Below, piece by piece: positions 1-12,374 of a stretch of DNA of 64,000 nucleotides; position 1 is the first letter of the stretch, and the number at the start of each line of letters is the position of its first letter. Both the position numbers and the translations under genes were made by a program. The notes beneath the pieces are model-generated. The model ran no database searches and was not told the DNA's origin. It saw only the letters and a list, made by a program, of their open reading frames with translations. Location: NCBI GenBank assembly GCA_027943335.1, contig BSBK01006398.1, positions 460,501 to 524,500 on the forward strand. The letters are read 5' to 3'. The stretch comes from Chamaecyparis obtusa. Lineage: Eukaryota; Streptophyta; Pinopsida; Cupressales; Cupressaceae.

Positions 1-1640
1 GTTCACACAATATTACTTACTTATACCATCATTTAATGAACTAATAAGAAAGGTAAACAACTTGAATTGCATAATTTTATCTTAAGAGTAGATAAAATTT
101 TTTCAAAATTTTTCCTTAAAAGTTCTATTTCTTTTGAAATTTCCTAATCCGCATAGTAATCGAAACACATAAAGAAGAGTGATATAAAAAAATGTGATGA
201 TACAATTATATCTCTATAATGAAAAATGAATATACTAGATGTGCATCCTACACACACGTGCCAGTTCACATCACCAAGATTACACAACACAAGGCTTAGG
301 AGTGGCCGCCTCTCTGGAAAATCTCTCATTCTAGAGTTCAAATCATCTATATCTGAAGTTCATGATCCATAATCCATACCTCACTCCATGTATTGATGGT
401 GTATGGGCCTCACACACTAAGAAGCCCTCTATACAAGACCACATTCTCTATTCCTTGTTTGTGTAAGGTGGTTATCTTGCAAGGAATAGGCACCGCACAT
501 AGGTGGGTGGTGGATAATAGATACATAACAACCTCACATACCCCCATCCTCAAGGGTTTCTTGTGTCTTGCTCCTCATATACACTCACCAATTTCATCTC
601 ATATGTCTGTGGTGAGGAATCACATCACAACACAAGACCAACATTTAAAAACACCAAAGAGAAACTAGTTTAGCCACTAAATTTTGTCAATAAGAGGAGA
701 TAAAATATATTTCAATAATACAATATGAAAAATTCAAGAAATTGCAAAAATAAATTAAATGTAAGATAACATTCACCAGTTGTGGCTAAACCCTCATAGA
801 TAAAAATAAACAATTTTTAGGTTCTTACACAAGAAAAGATAAAATCATTATAAATTGCACATTATGTCACTATGTGACTATATCTAGCCACCTCATGAGG
901 AAGGTGAGAACAACGCTCGACTATCGCAATAGCCCATATTATGGTGCACCCTAGCCATAGTATCCACATGGCATGGGGTGTTCACCATGGTAACACCCCA
1001 CATTGGGTTGTCTCGAGTGAGTATGTTAATACATCTAGCATGACCATACACTAAGTAGAGAAGGCACACACTAGTTGTATGTCGCATGGTATTGTTCATT
1101 ATAGAAAAGGAACACACATGACACACTCTGCATAGTTCAAAATCACATAGAAAATCATTGTATCTAGAGGTATACATGGCTAGGGCCCACCTATATGCCT
1201 ACCATGTCTAAATAACTAAGCATACATAGGTGCCCCTCTATAGGAATGCAAGTTCATATCCAAATCACTCTTCCTCAAGTAGGAAAACATAACATCCATA
1301 TACTACTCCTTCACATCACTATGTATCTGTCATTATGTCCTTGATCTGAGCTTACTACCATCAGAAACATGACATCGTCACCTCACACTATATTAGAACA
1401 TCAATGGGGTATGACATCGTATCGATTTCATTATGTTAGAACATATACGGTTATGACATTTATCATAGAATGGGTCAAAATATCTCTCCACATGCTGGAC
1501 TACATAGAAAAGTATGTATCCATAAACCATATATGTATCCATAGAATGTCACATCAAGTACTGGTATTATTCTCAATAACTATGAAGATTCACCTAAGCA
1601 CCTATGAACCACATACATGGGTCCATTATAAAATAAAGTA

Positions 1641-1870
1641 TTGATTTACCTCCTCCCTTGAGTAGTAGAAGCTAAGGTCACTTTGTACCACCATTACTCA
1701 TACACTATCCATTCTACCCAAGGAAGTGGTAATGTTAATAGTATACTACCTCTTCACATACTGACTTATATGGAAAAGTATTGATTACTTCATCCCTTGA
1801 GTAGTAGAAGCTAAGGTCACTTTGTGATATCATTATTTGTTCATCATTCATTATACCCCAGGAATTGGTA
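1641..1870. repeat. Two tandem subrepeats of about 138 bp
   Basis: The motif AGTAGTAGAAGCTAAGGTCA occurs near 1661 and again near 1800, each preceded by a TTGATTWAC...CCCTTGAG block and followed by TTTGT and a run resembling CATTMTACCC. The same motif (GGAAGCTAAGGTCGCTTCGTG) recurs in the internal region of the intact element near 55180, with a relative near 54970. The subrepeat is therefore an old feature of this family. Confidence 0.6.
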
Positions 1871-2528
1871 ATTATAAACAATTCATAGGTTGGCACTTAG
1901 TAGGGTAACAAACAAGAAAGGAACACATAAGTGGTATGGTTCTCCCATACCTCTATATACAAAACATAGCTTCCATGGATGGGTGATTTATTACACTACT
2001 CCATGGCACACAAATAAATTATTGATTTTACACAACACCCAACATAAGCAATAGTACTAGCTTTATCACATTAACAAGGTAAGTGCATAGTAACATCATA
2101 CATGATCCAAAGTTTCTCATTCCATCTTTTCACTATTATCATTGTTTCCACATAGCACAACATACCCATGACATAACTATTTCCAATTTCATTTTCACAT
2201 GAGCATATGCCAACATGAGAAATACACACGTCAACCTCATATGTTCTTATTACATGGGATAATAATATCTATTAACAAGATGACCTTAACTCCTACAAAT
2301 TAAGATAGAGAAAATAATATGTTATGCTAGCTTTTAATTCTTCAAAACTATTGTATGAGCACACATTTTGGAAAAACCATAAACTTGTACCTCATACTGC
2401 TATTTAATTCACATAAGCCATTTATATCTAATCATCATAAACCATTAAGGACAACCAATTTCCATTTAATCTAGGACATAAATAGTATACAATGTATAAT
2501 CCTTTCAAAGTATACTGAATTGACTAGA

Positions 2529-3812
2529 TGTTGGAATTGTTGCAGTATGGTATTGGCATTCAATAGTTTTGTTATTGATGTCAACATATATTCAGTTATG
2601 AAGGGTTAGGAACTACATGAGAGTGCACAAGGAATGTTGTAGAGAGTGGTACAGATGCCATACAATGTCTTAGCTCACACAAGCTTAGATATTGTTGGAA
2701 ATTTGTCTATACTGAAGTATATGACTAGATATAGTGTTTTCATTATGGAAACAAAGTCATATAGCAGTTTGGAGTCAGCGCACTAAGTGTAAAGATCAGA
2801 AATCAGTTAAGTGTTGAAGACTGGACAACATACAGAGTTCCTGCAGCTTAGAGCATCTGCACCCATGCATATAGATGAATTATGGTATGCACCCTATAAT
2901 TTAAGGTTGTTAGAACATATTCTTGCTTAGTCTAAGAGAACATAAGTAGATATGAAAAGATGTGAAAGTTACAATCAGTTGAAGTTGCACAGCCAATGTG
3001 TGCCAGCAAAGAAAAAAGCATAGAATCGACAATGACTATTTTGGTTTGCGATTGTAAATTAATATTGTAGAGGCTATGCACCCATTGTATTTAGGTTGAT
3101 GACATATGTACCTATATAATTGTAAGCATGCTTAAGCCAATTCATTTGGAAGTGTTATTTGTAATTAGTTATAGGGCTGACCTAATTGTATAATTGGTAT
3201 GAGCGCATAAATATAAGGTGCGCCCATTGTATTCGGTATGGAAGTGGAAATAAAGTTGTGAGAAGAAGAGTAGAGGTATGCAAAGAGAGCATATGATGTA
3301 TTAGAGATTTGCAAGAGGTTAAAGCATCAGCACACCAAAGGAATTGATCAGACAAGTAGTGTCACATCAATAATTCACTTGCATATATAGTGTGTATCTG
3401 ATCTCAAAAGGTTGTAGCCTTCATCATTTGAGAAGTGAGCTCTAGGACAGTGAGTCCAATCCCCTAATAGGGATCATTTTGAAAGACTCCTAATAGGGTC
3501 TGACCCTTAACAAGGTCTACTATACTAAAAGCATTGTAAAGCTACTCCTAACAGGGTAAAGGATCTTCTAACAAGGATCATAAAACACTAGTGTAGATTA
3601 TTAGTGGGTGTCAAGTCCCACTGGGGTTTTTACCTATTTGGGTTTCCCTGTAACCATATTGGTGTCATGTGTTGATTTCATGTTTCATGTTTATGTGAAT
3701 GTTTAATTCAGTACTTAAGCATTTATAATTCAGTATTCAGATTAAAGTGAAAACTTAAAATATAGTGAACACTGATTCACCCCCCCCCCTCTTAGTGTTC
3801 CCATTCCTAATA
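2529..3812 (+). repeat. Copia-type LTR, family 1
   Basis: It begins TGTTGGAATTG and ends near CATTCCTAATA. It shares with 11087-12374 a block near 3390 (GTGTGTATCTGAT...GGTTGTAGCCTTCA), the repeated CTCCTAAYAGGGT phrases and the GGGTTTTTACCTATTTGGG block, followed by a C-rich run near the end. The length (about 1284 bp) matches the solo LTR (1288 bp). Confidence 0.75.
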
Positions 3813-4826
3813 GATATATGTTACAGGATGAATATTAGACTTATGCCTATAAGAAAAGAGGTTGATATGGTCATTTGTAAAATTTATTGAAGGATTAGTG
3901 AAGACTGGATAGAAGGTCCAGAAATAGGGGAACTCATAGAGTGAGTGGCAGTGTTTTATGCATAACTCTTGTGCGATGATGGATTACAGTATGCAATCTT
4001 GGGATATATTAGATGAAATCATGGATAATCTTATATGTGATCATAGTATGTTTGTGTGATCATCAATGACATACGTGACATGTTTTCCAACAAAGAAGTA
4101 TTTGGGAGCCGACTAGGCAAGGTAGTGTATGGAAGGACAATTATCTTTGGATAATTGATGGAGCTGACTATCTTGTGATTTGTATTTTTTGTAATATGTT
4201 AAGGGATGATTTATGTGTTGATGACTTGGATAATACAATCATTTGTAATATAGTGAGGTCCTATAACGACCGACCTCTAGGAGATTTATTATTTGTAACT
4301 TGTATATGAGGAATGGATTTTCCTTATAGTAGAGGTAGGAAAAGGATAAGGATTTATGAGAGATGGAAGGATACAAGATTTTATATTTTTGGAGATGAAG
4401 GTTTTGCATCAGTACACAAGGGTGAATTGTCCTGGTATGGTAGTTCAGATATCTTGATGATATTTTTTGTAAAGACTAGAAGGTGGATGTAACCTTCTGA
4501 TTGTATTTCAGCTTGTGGTCAGTTGTAATACCTCTAATAGGGTTTGTGACTCCTAACATGGTATTTCCTTTAATAGGGACCTTCCTATTGTAATAATCAT
4601 CTCCTAATAGGGTTTCAATACTTATAGTGCAGATATTTGTGGGCATCACTCCCACCAGGGTTTCTCCCTTAACATGGTTTTCCTCAAGAACAATTTCTAA
4701 TGTTCACATGTGTTGTGGTTATTTTAATTTTTTTTAACTATAAAGATTGATTTGGAATTAAGTCTTAGAGCTTAGCATCGAATGATACACCCCCCCTCAG
4801 TCGATTATGACATTTTTATTCTAACA
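3813..4826 (+). repeat. Copia-type LTR, family 2, 5' end unclear
   Basis: The last 350 bp carry the same CTCCTAATAGGGTTT and CCCACCAGGGTTTCTCCC layout as family 1, but a different terminus, CAGTCGATTATGAC...ATTCTAACA. It is followed two bases later by a PBS. The left boundary is not certain; TGTTACAGG near 3819 is one candidate. Confidence 0.6.
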
Positions 4827-4828
4827 AT

Positions 4829-4840
4829 TGGTATCAGAGT
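4829..4840 (+). other. Primer-binding site for initiator-Met tRNA
   Basis: TGGTATCAGAGT lies 2 bp after the LTR end at 4826. It matches the canonical plant TGGTATCAGAGC in 11 of 12 positions. Confidence 0.8.
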
Positions 4841-4889
4841 TGTTGGTCCTTAGAGAGAAAGATTGTCCGCTTGAGGAAAAAGATCCAAG

Positions 4890-5435
4890 ATGTCTTACTT
4901 CAAGAAAGAAAGTCCCAATTTTGATGCAGAGAACTTTGATGAATGGAAGGACAAGATGAAGACTCATTTATTTTGTTTAGGCATGGATTATTGGATAGTA
5001 ACTAAGAAGGATGTTACACTCAAGGCTGAAGATGACTTGGAAGATGCTTCTACAACTAATGAAGAAAAAATGTTATTTCAATACAATATGGTAGCCAGAG
5101 AAGCTTTTATAAGTTCCTTATCTGAAGATGAATTCTCTGAGACCAGAGATCAAGATAGAGAACATGATATATGAGAAAGAATAATAGCATTGTATGAAGG
5201 AGATACATACACCAAAAGAGCCAAACTTCAAAATTGGAGAGTGAGGATGGAAACACTCCAATTGAAAGAAGATGAAATAGTAAGAATTTTTATTCAAAGG
5301 GTTACAAAATGTGTAATAGGGATTAGGAACAATGGAGGAACTTACATTGAGGACGGAGTCATTTCAAAGATTCTGAGATCTTCGACACCAGTATATAGAA
5401 GTAAAGTACATGCAATAGAGGAGATCATTCCTTGA
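4890..5435 (+). pseudogene. Ty1/copia gag fragment (UBN2-like), interrupted by one stop
   Basis: The reading frame opens at 4890, is stopped at 5172-5174 and continues in the same frame to 5435. The N-terminal part has the F-x-x-W-K-x-K-M-K-T-H-L pattern typical of copia gag. The part after the stop has YEGDT..TKRAKLQ..R, a segment with METL..KEDE, and a C-terminal VISKILRS.TP motif, as in the UBN2 capsid region. The protein would be a nucleocapsid/capsid precursor packaging element RNA. Zinc knuckle, protease, integrase and RT are missing; the frame is followed directly by a remnant LTR end at about 5500-5558. It is a dead or non-autonomous remnant. Confidence 0.75.
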
Positions 5436-6440
5436 CAACGAAGTTTACAAGGGAAATGTTAGTTTACAAGATAACAACATTTGAGACCACAAAGCTCAAG
5501 GAGGCATCAACTAATTCACCTCCCTCACAGTCGATTAAGACACTGTTATTCTAACACTAGAAACTTTCCATAACATATAAGAACATCATTCAAATAAAAC
5601 ACATTAATCCATAATTTTTGCATAATAAATTTAATTCCATATTGTGATTAACTCTACTTTATATTAGATCTCTTTTATTTTCATTATTTAAGTTACTAGT
5701 ATTAACTGACATGTGATGTTTTCAATAACTCATTAGGAGCTTATCAAAGTAAATCAATAAGTGCTATACCAAAATTCATAAGTCAAGAATGCAATTGCAA
5801 TTTACAATTAGAGAGTATAGTCACATTACTACTCACATCTCGATTAATTTACCATAGTATTCATAAATGATCCAAAATACATATTTTAACTCTTACCAAG
5901 ACAAGGACAAATAATTTCCAAAATAACCAAGGAAATGCAATACATTAATTCTAATAACTTTCAATATTTTCCCCAAACAAAAGTATATGCATATAATGAG
6001 AACTACTAAATGCAATTACCCCTTTATCACCCTTACTTATGTTTCCAATTCACATATGAACTTTGGGGACTTAGATCCCTTAACTAAGGATTTCTCTAAT
6101 GTTATATGTTCACCATCAATAACTTAAATTATACACTTATATTTCCTTAACTGGCATCTTTTGATTCTTTAAGTGGAGAGGAAAGGGAGAAACAATTAAT
6201 TATTTTTCATTTCTAAGCATCATTATTAAATAAACCCAAATGTAATTCATTTGGATATACATGCAATATAAACTTTTCTACATAGTCCATCTTATAATTT
6301 TTCCACATGACATCACATTAAGAATTGCACATAACAAGAAAGAGGAATTCACATGAAGTTAATTTAGAAACCGTTATTTATATTTCACAATGAAAATATG
6401 GGCAATATTTTTAACCAAAGATCCTAGTGCTGCAACCTAG

Positions 6441-6452
6441 GCTCTGATACTA
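6441..6452 (-). other. Primer-binding site of copy A (minus strand)
   Basis: GCTCTGATACTA is the complement of the initiator-Met PBS with one mismatch. It sits 2 bp before the LTR edge at 6455, the same spacing as in the intact element. Confidence 0.75.
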
Positions 6453-9400
6453 GATGTAATGCCTCGACAAGGAACCTTTGGCTCAAGGACATAATATTGT
6501 TCATACAACATGCAAAATTTTTTTTTTTTAATAATGTAATAAAATAAAATAAGAAATAGATTGTAACCCCATTTGATTGATATAATCTAAATAGAAGTTA
6601 AGATAATAAATAGATTATACTACTTGTCCCGCTCAATTAATAAATGAGTATCATTACATATGTTTGAATATTGCTACCTTACTTTTGACTTGTGACCACC
6701 ATGTCCAATACCTATAAATGCACACATGTCTGTCCAACTAGGTGTAATCATTATATACATGATCACAAATAATCCCTTCATCTTATCTAAGTGAGTTACC
6801 ATTGAGAAGAAGTGAAGGTGGCTGCAAGAAGTTGAGTCCCACTTTTGGACAAAAAGTGGAAGTGTTTTCCCCGTTTTTAAATTTTTCTATCAATTGATGT
6901 CAAAATTTGAGGCACTGAGAGATTGAATCTTAGAAAAATTCAGTAATCTAGAAAATGTAGTTCTTGAAGTCTACTTTTAAAATATCTAATTTATTTCAAT
7001 ACCCACATGGTAGAAGTTTGTTTAGTAGGCATGTTTAAAAACCACTTTTTCAAAATACCCGTTTCAAGAACATATTACACACATGTATGACTATGATCTT
7101 TTGACCTAAATAAATGATTTTTTATGAATCCTTCTGGGGAATGATACCTAAGACACCAAAGATTGATGAGCATATTTTTTATTTTTTTATTAATATTTTT
7201 TAATTAATTAATTTTTAATTGACTGTAAAGTATATTTTTGAAACCTCTGGTGTATGACCACCATAAATTGATGAAAACTAAACATTTTCTCAAAATTATT
7301 TTTTATCTTCAAGGAAATTCTATGTAGATTGATGTCATATAATTTATTTTCTAAAAAACATAAAAATAAGAAATGTTATTAAAATTTTAGTAAACCTCAC
7401 TATTTTAAGTTTAGGTACCACATTTAATTAATAAATATTAAAAAAATAGTAAAATTAATCATATCACTACAAAATTTATAGTTTTGAAATCTGTATAGTA
7501 AGAAATCTAATGGGTTTTTGTTTCTTCAAAAAAATCAATCAAGAAGGCCTTCAAAAAATATGACAATGTAGAGACTTGAGATTCCAGTGTCTTAGCCATT
7601 ATTTTGCAGGCCCAAAGCATAGGATTGGTCCTTCCAAGCCTATCCCAAACCCAAAATCCAATGCAAAGGGTGGCTTATAAATTCAACTTTTAAAAACTGC
7701 ATACACATTTAAACACGTGTACCCATTTCTTAAATATAATAAATTAGTGTGTAAGAAAGAGTTTCTAGGCATAATTAGAAAAAAAAGTATTTTTTTTCAA
7801 AACAGGCACCTATTTTGAAATGGGTACCCATTTTGAAAAAAATAGGTACCCATTTTTTGAATTTTTGGATTGGGATTCTGAACTTAAAATAGGTGCCCAT
7901 TTCTAGTGGAATTTTTCAAGTTCACAAGACTTCCATTGAATTGGGACCCGACTTATTGCACTTTCTTATGAGTAACTTTCATTTAAAACTAAAGACAAAC
8001 CCTAAGAGGTAGGACCTAAGTCTCAGGGGCTTATCACTATTGGCCTTGCCTATGTTCAAATTCAGACACTTCGTAGTTTGACTCTTTAATTTTGAAACAT
8101 ATCATACTGGTTCACAACAAGACATCATAAGTTTATTATTATAAGATTAAACAATATATAAGTAAGTACACAACCATTTCTAGGCTAGATTCCCCCAGAC
8201 AATTTCACCATCAGCTACCACCCACTTAAGTGAAGTAGGGATGAAACCTAGGTTGAATTTATACCAGACACTAATTCCAAAAATCAAGATAGAGTGAAAG
8301 TCCACACTAAATAAGATCATTACTATCTCATGATAAAGGTTTCCACTAAATATGCAGTTGGAAAATCTATTGGTAAATTCAACATTTTAAAGAGCTAAGT
8401 ACAAATATTTATTTAATTTCATTTCAAATGATTCGATTACTAATATTTATAATTTCAAATATTTTATCCTTTTTAGGATATTTATTCTTCTTGATATAAT
8501 TATTTGAATATGAACATTTATATTTCATAATAGGAAAGAAATTTCTAATGTTAATCATCTCTACAACTCACACATCTAAATGAGGAATACAAGCATAATT
8601 ATAATAATCTTGTTGTAATTAACTATTATATGACTATTTATTTTGTTCAACCCTAGAACTCAATTAGGAGTCAATAATAGATATGTTTTTGAAAGTATTT
8701 ATTTTAATTTAATCCTTGAGAGTTCCAAGTTGAAGGAATTAATTGAAAATGGAACTAGATAAAATCCTCTTGGATCAAACTCTCTTTAATATAATCTCTC
8801 CACTCCCCAGTCATACCCGCAATCAAGTCTCTTTTGCACCTATCAAAATGATTATAAAAAGTCACTTTGACATTATCTTTCTAAGGTATCAAATGAATTC
8901 ATTTGACAAACCTTGATGCATGATGGTACTACTTAAAGAAAGCTTTCCAATTATTATGAAATCAATATATATTGAATTTATTATGACTTTGTATTTTTAG
9001 TTTTACTAAACATAGGTTTTGCACCATATATCAATTTCTATGTTCAATGGTTATGGAAAAATAATAAAATAGGTGAAAAAATATGAAAAATATTTAGACA
9101 CTAGGTATTTATGTTTTCTTTCTAACAAAAAAAGAAAAAAAATGAATTCTGATATATACAAAATAAGCTAGGAGCAAACAAATAAACCTATGTCTAAATT
9201 ATTGTTAATGTCACTTCAAAACTTAATAAACAATAAAATATTCAACCAAATCGAATGAAAATCAATTGGATACACTAGATATCGGTGTTACAAACCTAAA
9301 TTCAAAAGAATTACATTTTTATCCTTTTAAGAAAAAAAAATTTATGCTTGAACAAATGAATGTCACTCTTTGAAAATACTATTTTTTGATAGAAACTACT

Positions 9401-9611
9401 TTTTGAAGGAGATATAAAAATGGATACAAATCAATTCACAATTTTTAAGAAAATTATATATTTAAAATTGCACACGTGTGACTCTTCACGCGGTGACTCT
9501 TTCCCCCGGCCCCTTTTTTGTGAATATTGTACTTTAATATTTTAATTAATAGAAAAGGCCTCTATTCATCAAAATTTTTCACACATAATGCTAAAAATCA
9601 CTAGTTTACAT

Positions 9612-9793
9612 AATCTTCAAATTCCTATCTGTTTTGTAGCAATAGGTGTCTGAATGCAAAGTCTTTTTTTAGAATATCTATTTCAGTGTCAAAGTTGAAA
9701 AAAATCTTCAAATTCCTATTTGTTTTGTAGCAATAGGTGTTTGAATGCAAAGTCTTTTTTTAGAATATCTATTTTAGTGTCAAAGTTGACAAA
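9612..9793. repeat. Tandem duplication, period 91 bp
   Basis: Two nearly identical units begin AATCTTCAAATTCCTAT at 9612 and 9703. They share GTAGCAATAGGTGT and a run of seven Ts before AGAATATCTATT. Confidence 0.9.
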
Positions 9794-10360
9794 AAAGTGT
9801 AACCCACTATTGTGGGACCACAAAAGTGCCACAAAAATTCACATGGTGAGGAAATAAATATTCCTATACTTTAATTATGCATGAAATTCCTAATTATAAA
9901 AAACTATTTGATATAACTAATCTACTAAAATAATTAATCTATTACACAATCTTTCATTTCCATGGTACTTAAGACCTCTCATAAAATAGATAAGGTTGAA
10001 ATGTCTAAATTTCTAAAGTTAAGAATAATGTGATCTATTAGGTTGTTAACCCATCAAAATTAATTTGAAAATTATGAAAATAGATATAAACTTACATAAA
10101 ATCTAACTTCAGATTTTATTGCTTATTCCTATGTTACTTTTACTTTTGAATTCTTGACATTTTGAATTCTTGACAATTCATAGGATTAAATTATTGACTA
10201 CCAAAGTCTACATCTATATAGATCAACAAGTTACCTTTAATATTGTTATGATACCAAGTATAATCCTACAATACCAACCTAAACACAAAATCATAGTCTC
10301 TAAAGACCATGGTTGTGTTATATACAATAATCACCAAAACATATAGGTAGGGAGACACAA

Positions 10361-10442
10361 TCCTTATCCCTATATCAATGTTTCCTAATGACAAGAAAAA
10401 ATCCTTATCCCTATATTGGTGTTTCCTAATGACAAGAAAACT
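10361..10442. repeat. Tandem duplication, period 41 bp
   Basis: TCCTTATCCCTATAT...GTTTCCTAATGACAAGAAA occurs at 10361 and 10402. It yields a spurious minus-strand ORF. Confidence 0.85.
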
Positions 10443-11086
10443 ATACAACATCAAAGTTAGAGATTTTGATTCTCATAGCCATGCCTTCAAAGGAGCCGCC
10501 AAATAACAATATATTTAAATCAATACAAGAAGTCAACAAATTCTATGCTGGGCCATACAAGAGTAACCAGAATAGATGATAAAAGAAGCATACTTGGTTA
10601 TGAGTGAGGTAGTCTAAACAATCAGTATTCTATTCCATGTAATATCTTATGCACATGTATATGAAATATGCTGACAATTTCTACTCTTGAGTCTCATGAA
10701 AATTTAACAGCAATCAGACGATCTAATGCACAAATCTTTAGTTATTAATTCAAGATATTTGAACTAGGTATGGTCCAATTTATAATGAGATAAGTGATTA
10801 TTATTGATGATTGATCTTGAAAATGAGATGTGTTTTTGATGGTTGCATTTCAAAGAAAAGTGACTAAATGTATAAAATATATTTGTGAAACAATTCTTTA
10901 ACATCGAACATATGTTTATAACACCTTGCTCCCTGATCTAGGTGAAAAATAACTTCTTAGTAAGCATTACATGATTATATATTAAGATAGACAAGTACAA
11001 GAAAAAGAACCTAAAGTTGTATAGCCTAGAGTTAATAACACATATGATGTTTATTATAATATCAAGTGGCCTTGAGGTGGTATATG

Positions 11087-12374
11087 TGTTGGATATTTGC
11101 CAGCAAGCCAATGTTGACTGTAAGTTTGTCATTGATGACAACATATGGTAAGAAACATGCATTGAAGAATTATGTAGAGATCCTTAAGCATATGTTTCTT
11201 AGATATGTTATCAACATGATATCATAGACACAAAGGTTGATTCTGAGTACAGACAATTGTGTAGTTGTTTGTATTAGTAGTGTTCCTGACAGTGTTACAT
11301 ACAGAGCTTTGTATGTGATTTTCAGTATGGTTATGATGGAGCCTTGCACATTTATATTTGTGTTGTATACATGTTTATGATGCTATGTTCATGGATGTAG
11401 AGTCGGTTGTGCAGTTGAAGTTGAGTAATGATGTTTCTGTTTGTCAGTTACAGTTTCCTAAGATTATCTGATGGAGTCGAAAATGTTTATATTGTTTTAG
11501 TAGTTGTGCCTATCATTTTGATATGCGTGTTTATTTTCATGTTTGGTGATGAGTTAAGAATGTTTGGTTAAGAGAGCATAATGTATTTCAGCATAAGAAT
11601 AAAGTTTCAGTTAATTTGGTGGAGCCGACTGTGTGAAGCGACGCATCTACTCATATTAAGTTGCGCGGTCCTATTTGTGTTGCGTTCTTGGTTTAGATGT
11701 TAGAGATGTTATTGAGGAGTTATATTGTTTCTCTATTATGATTTCAAGGAAGTTCTAACAAGCTGACTTGAGTATATCATTTGGAGAAAGATACTTCTAG
11801 CTAGTCAATTATGATTACTAAGTGTGATTGTGATAGAAGAGCAGAAGACGCGAATGTATTGAGACAATCAATCATCAATTGAAGATCTATGTGAAGAAGA
11901 AGAGAGCATAAACTATTCATTGGAATTGATTAAGATAATAGGTATACTTTCGAGTTCACCAAGATCCAGATATAGTGTGTATCTGTTATGCAGAAGGTTG
12001 CAGCCTTCACCATTTGAGCAGTGTGCTTTGGATAGTGTGTCCTCACCTTTAACAAGGTTAATTATAAAATATTCCTAACAGGGTCTGATCTTTGACCAGA
12101 TCATTTTATTTCATGCATTATCAACTCCTAATAGGGTTGTAAGATATTCTAACATGGATCATTATACTCTAGTGCAGTTTGTAGTGGGTGCTAATTCCCA
12201 CCAGGGTTTTTACCTATTTGGGTTTCCCTGTAACCAAAATTGTGTGTTGTGTTAAGTGTTATCTTATTATGTATGTGCTTAATGTTATTCTGTACTTAAT
12301 TGGATAAAGAATTGAATCTTGCAGATAATTGATTCACCCCTCCTCTCAGTTATCTCTTGGGACTATTCCTAACA
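11087..12374 (+). mobile_element. Solo LTR of a Ty1/copia-type element with TSD
   Basis: The unit starts TGTTGGATATTTG and ends GACTATTCCTAACA, 1288 bp. It is flanked by identical ATATG at 11082-11086 and 12375-12379. No PBS or coding sequence is present, so it is a solo LTR left after LTR-LTR recombination. It is related to 2529-3812 through the GTGTGTATCTG...GGTTGYAGCCTTCA block, the CTCCTAAYAGGGT repeats and the C-rich 3' end. Confidence 0.9.

Larger units (their letters stand above)
2524..5563 (+). mobile_element. Composite Ty1/copia-type insertion with CTAGA target duplication
   Basis: CTAGA at 2524-2528 precedes TGTTGGAATTG, and CTAGA at 5559-5563 follows ATTCTAACA, so 2529-5558 behaves as one TG...CA insertion of 3030 bp inside the older retroelement. 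Its inside is mixed. 2529-3812 is a full LTR closely related to the solo LTR at 11087-12374. 3813-4826 is the 3' part of a different, related LTR. PBS, a gag fragment and only the last 50-60 bp of a second LTR follow. It may be a recombinant element, or one element nested at the edge of another; the shared 5-bp duplication favours a single unit. Confidence 0.65.
1..6454 (-). mobile_element. Internal region of an old LARD-type retroelement (copy A), 5' part of window
   Basis: This stretch aligns by eye with 13970-14940 and, more loosely, with the internal region of the intact element at 53096-57181. Shared segments include the GGCTCAGGAGYGG region, the block ending in YCCTTGGTGAGGAATCACA and the AATAGCCC block near 930. 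It ends at a primer-binding-site complement (6441-6452) followed by an LTR start, which fixes the orientation as minus strand. It is interrupted by a copia-type insertion at 2529-5558. Without that insertion about 3.4 kb remain, similar to the matching part of the intact copy. No gag or pol similarity is visible. The short ORFs at 393-668 and 14361-14639 look alike only because the DNA is repeated. The real left end lies outside the window. Confidence 0.72.

Noticed and set aside
393..668. Pair of similar ORFs at 393-668 and 14361-14639 as a conserved gene
   Set aside because: Both lie in homologous retroelement interior. The equivalent part of the young copy (about 53830-54060) is not open in this frame, so the similarity is repeat DNA.
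6441..6452. TGGTATCAGAGC-type words as tRNA gene fragments
   Set aside because: Their fixed position 2 bp from LTR edges identifies them as retroelement primer-binding sites.
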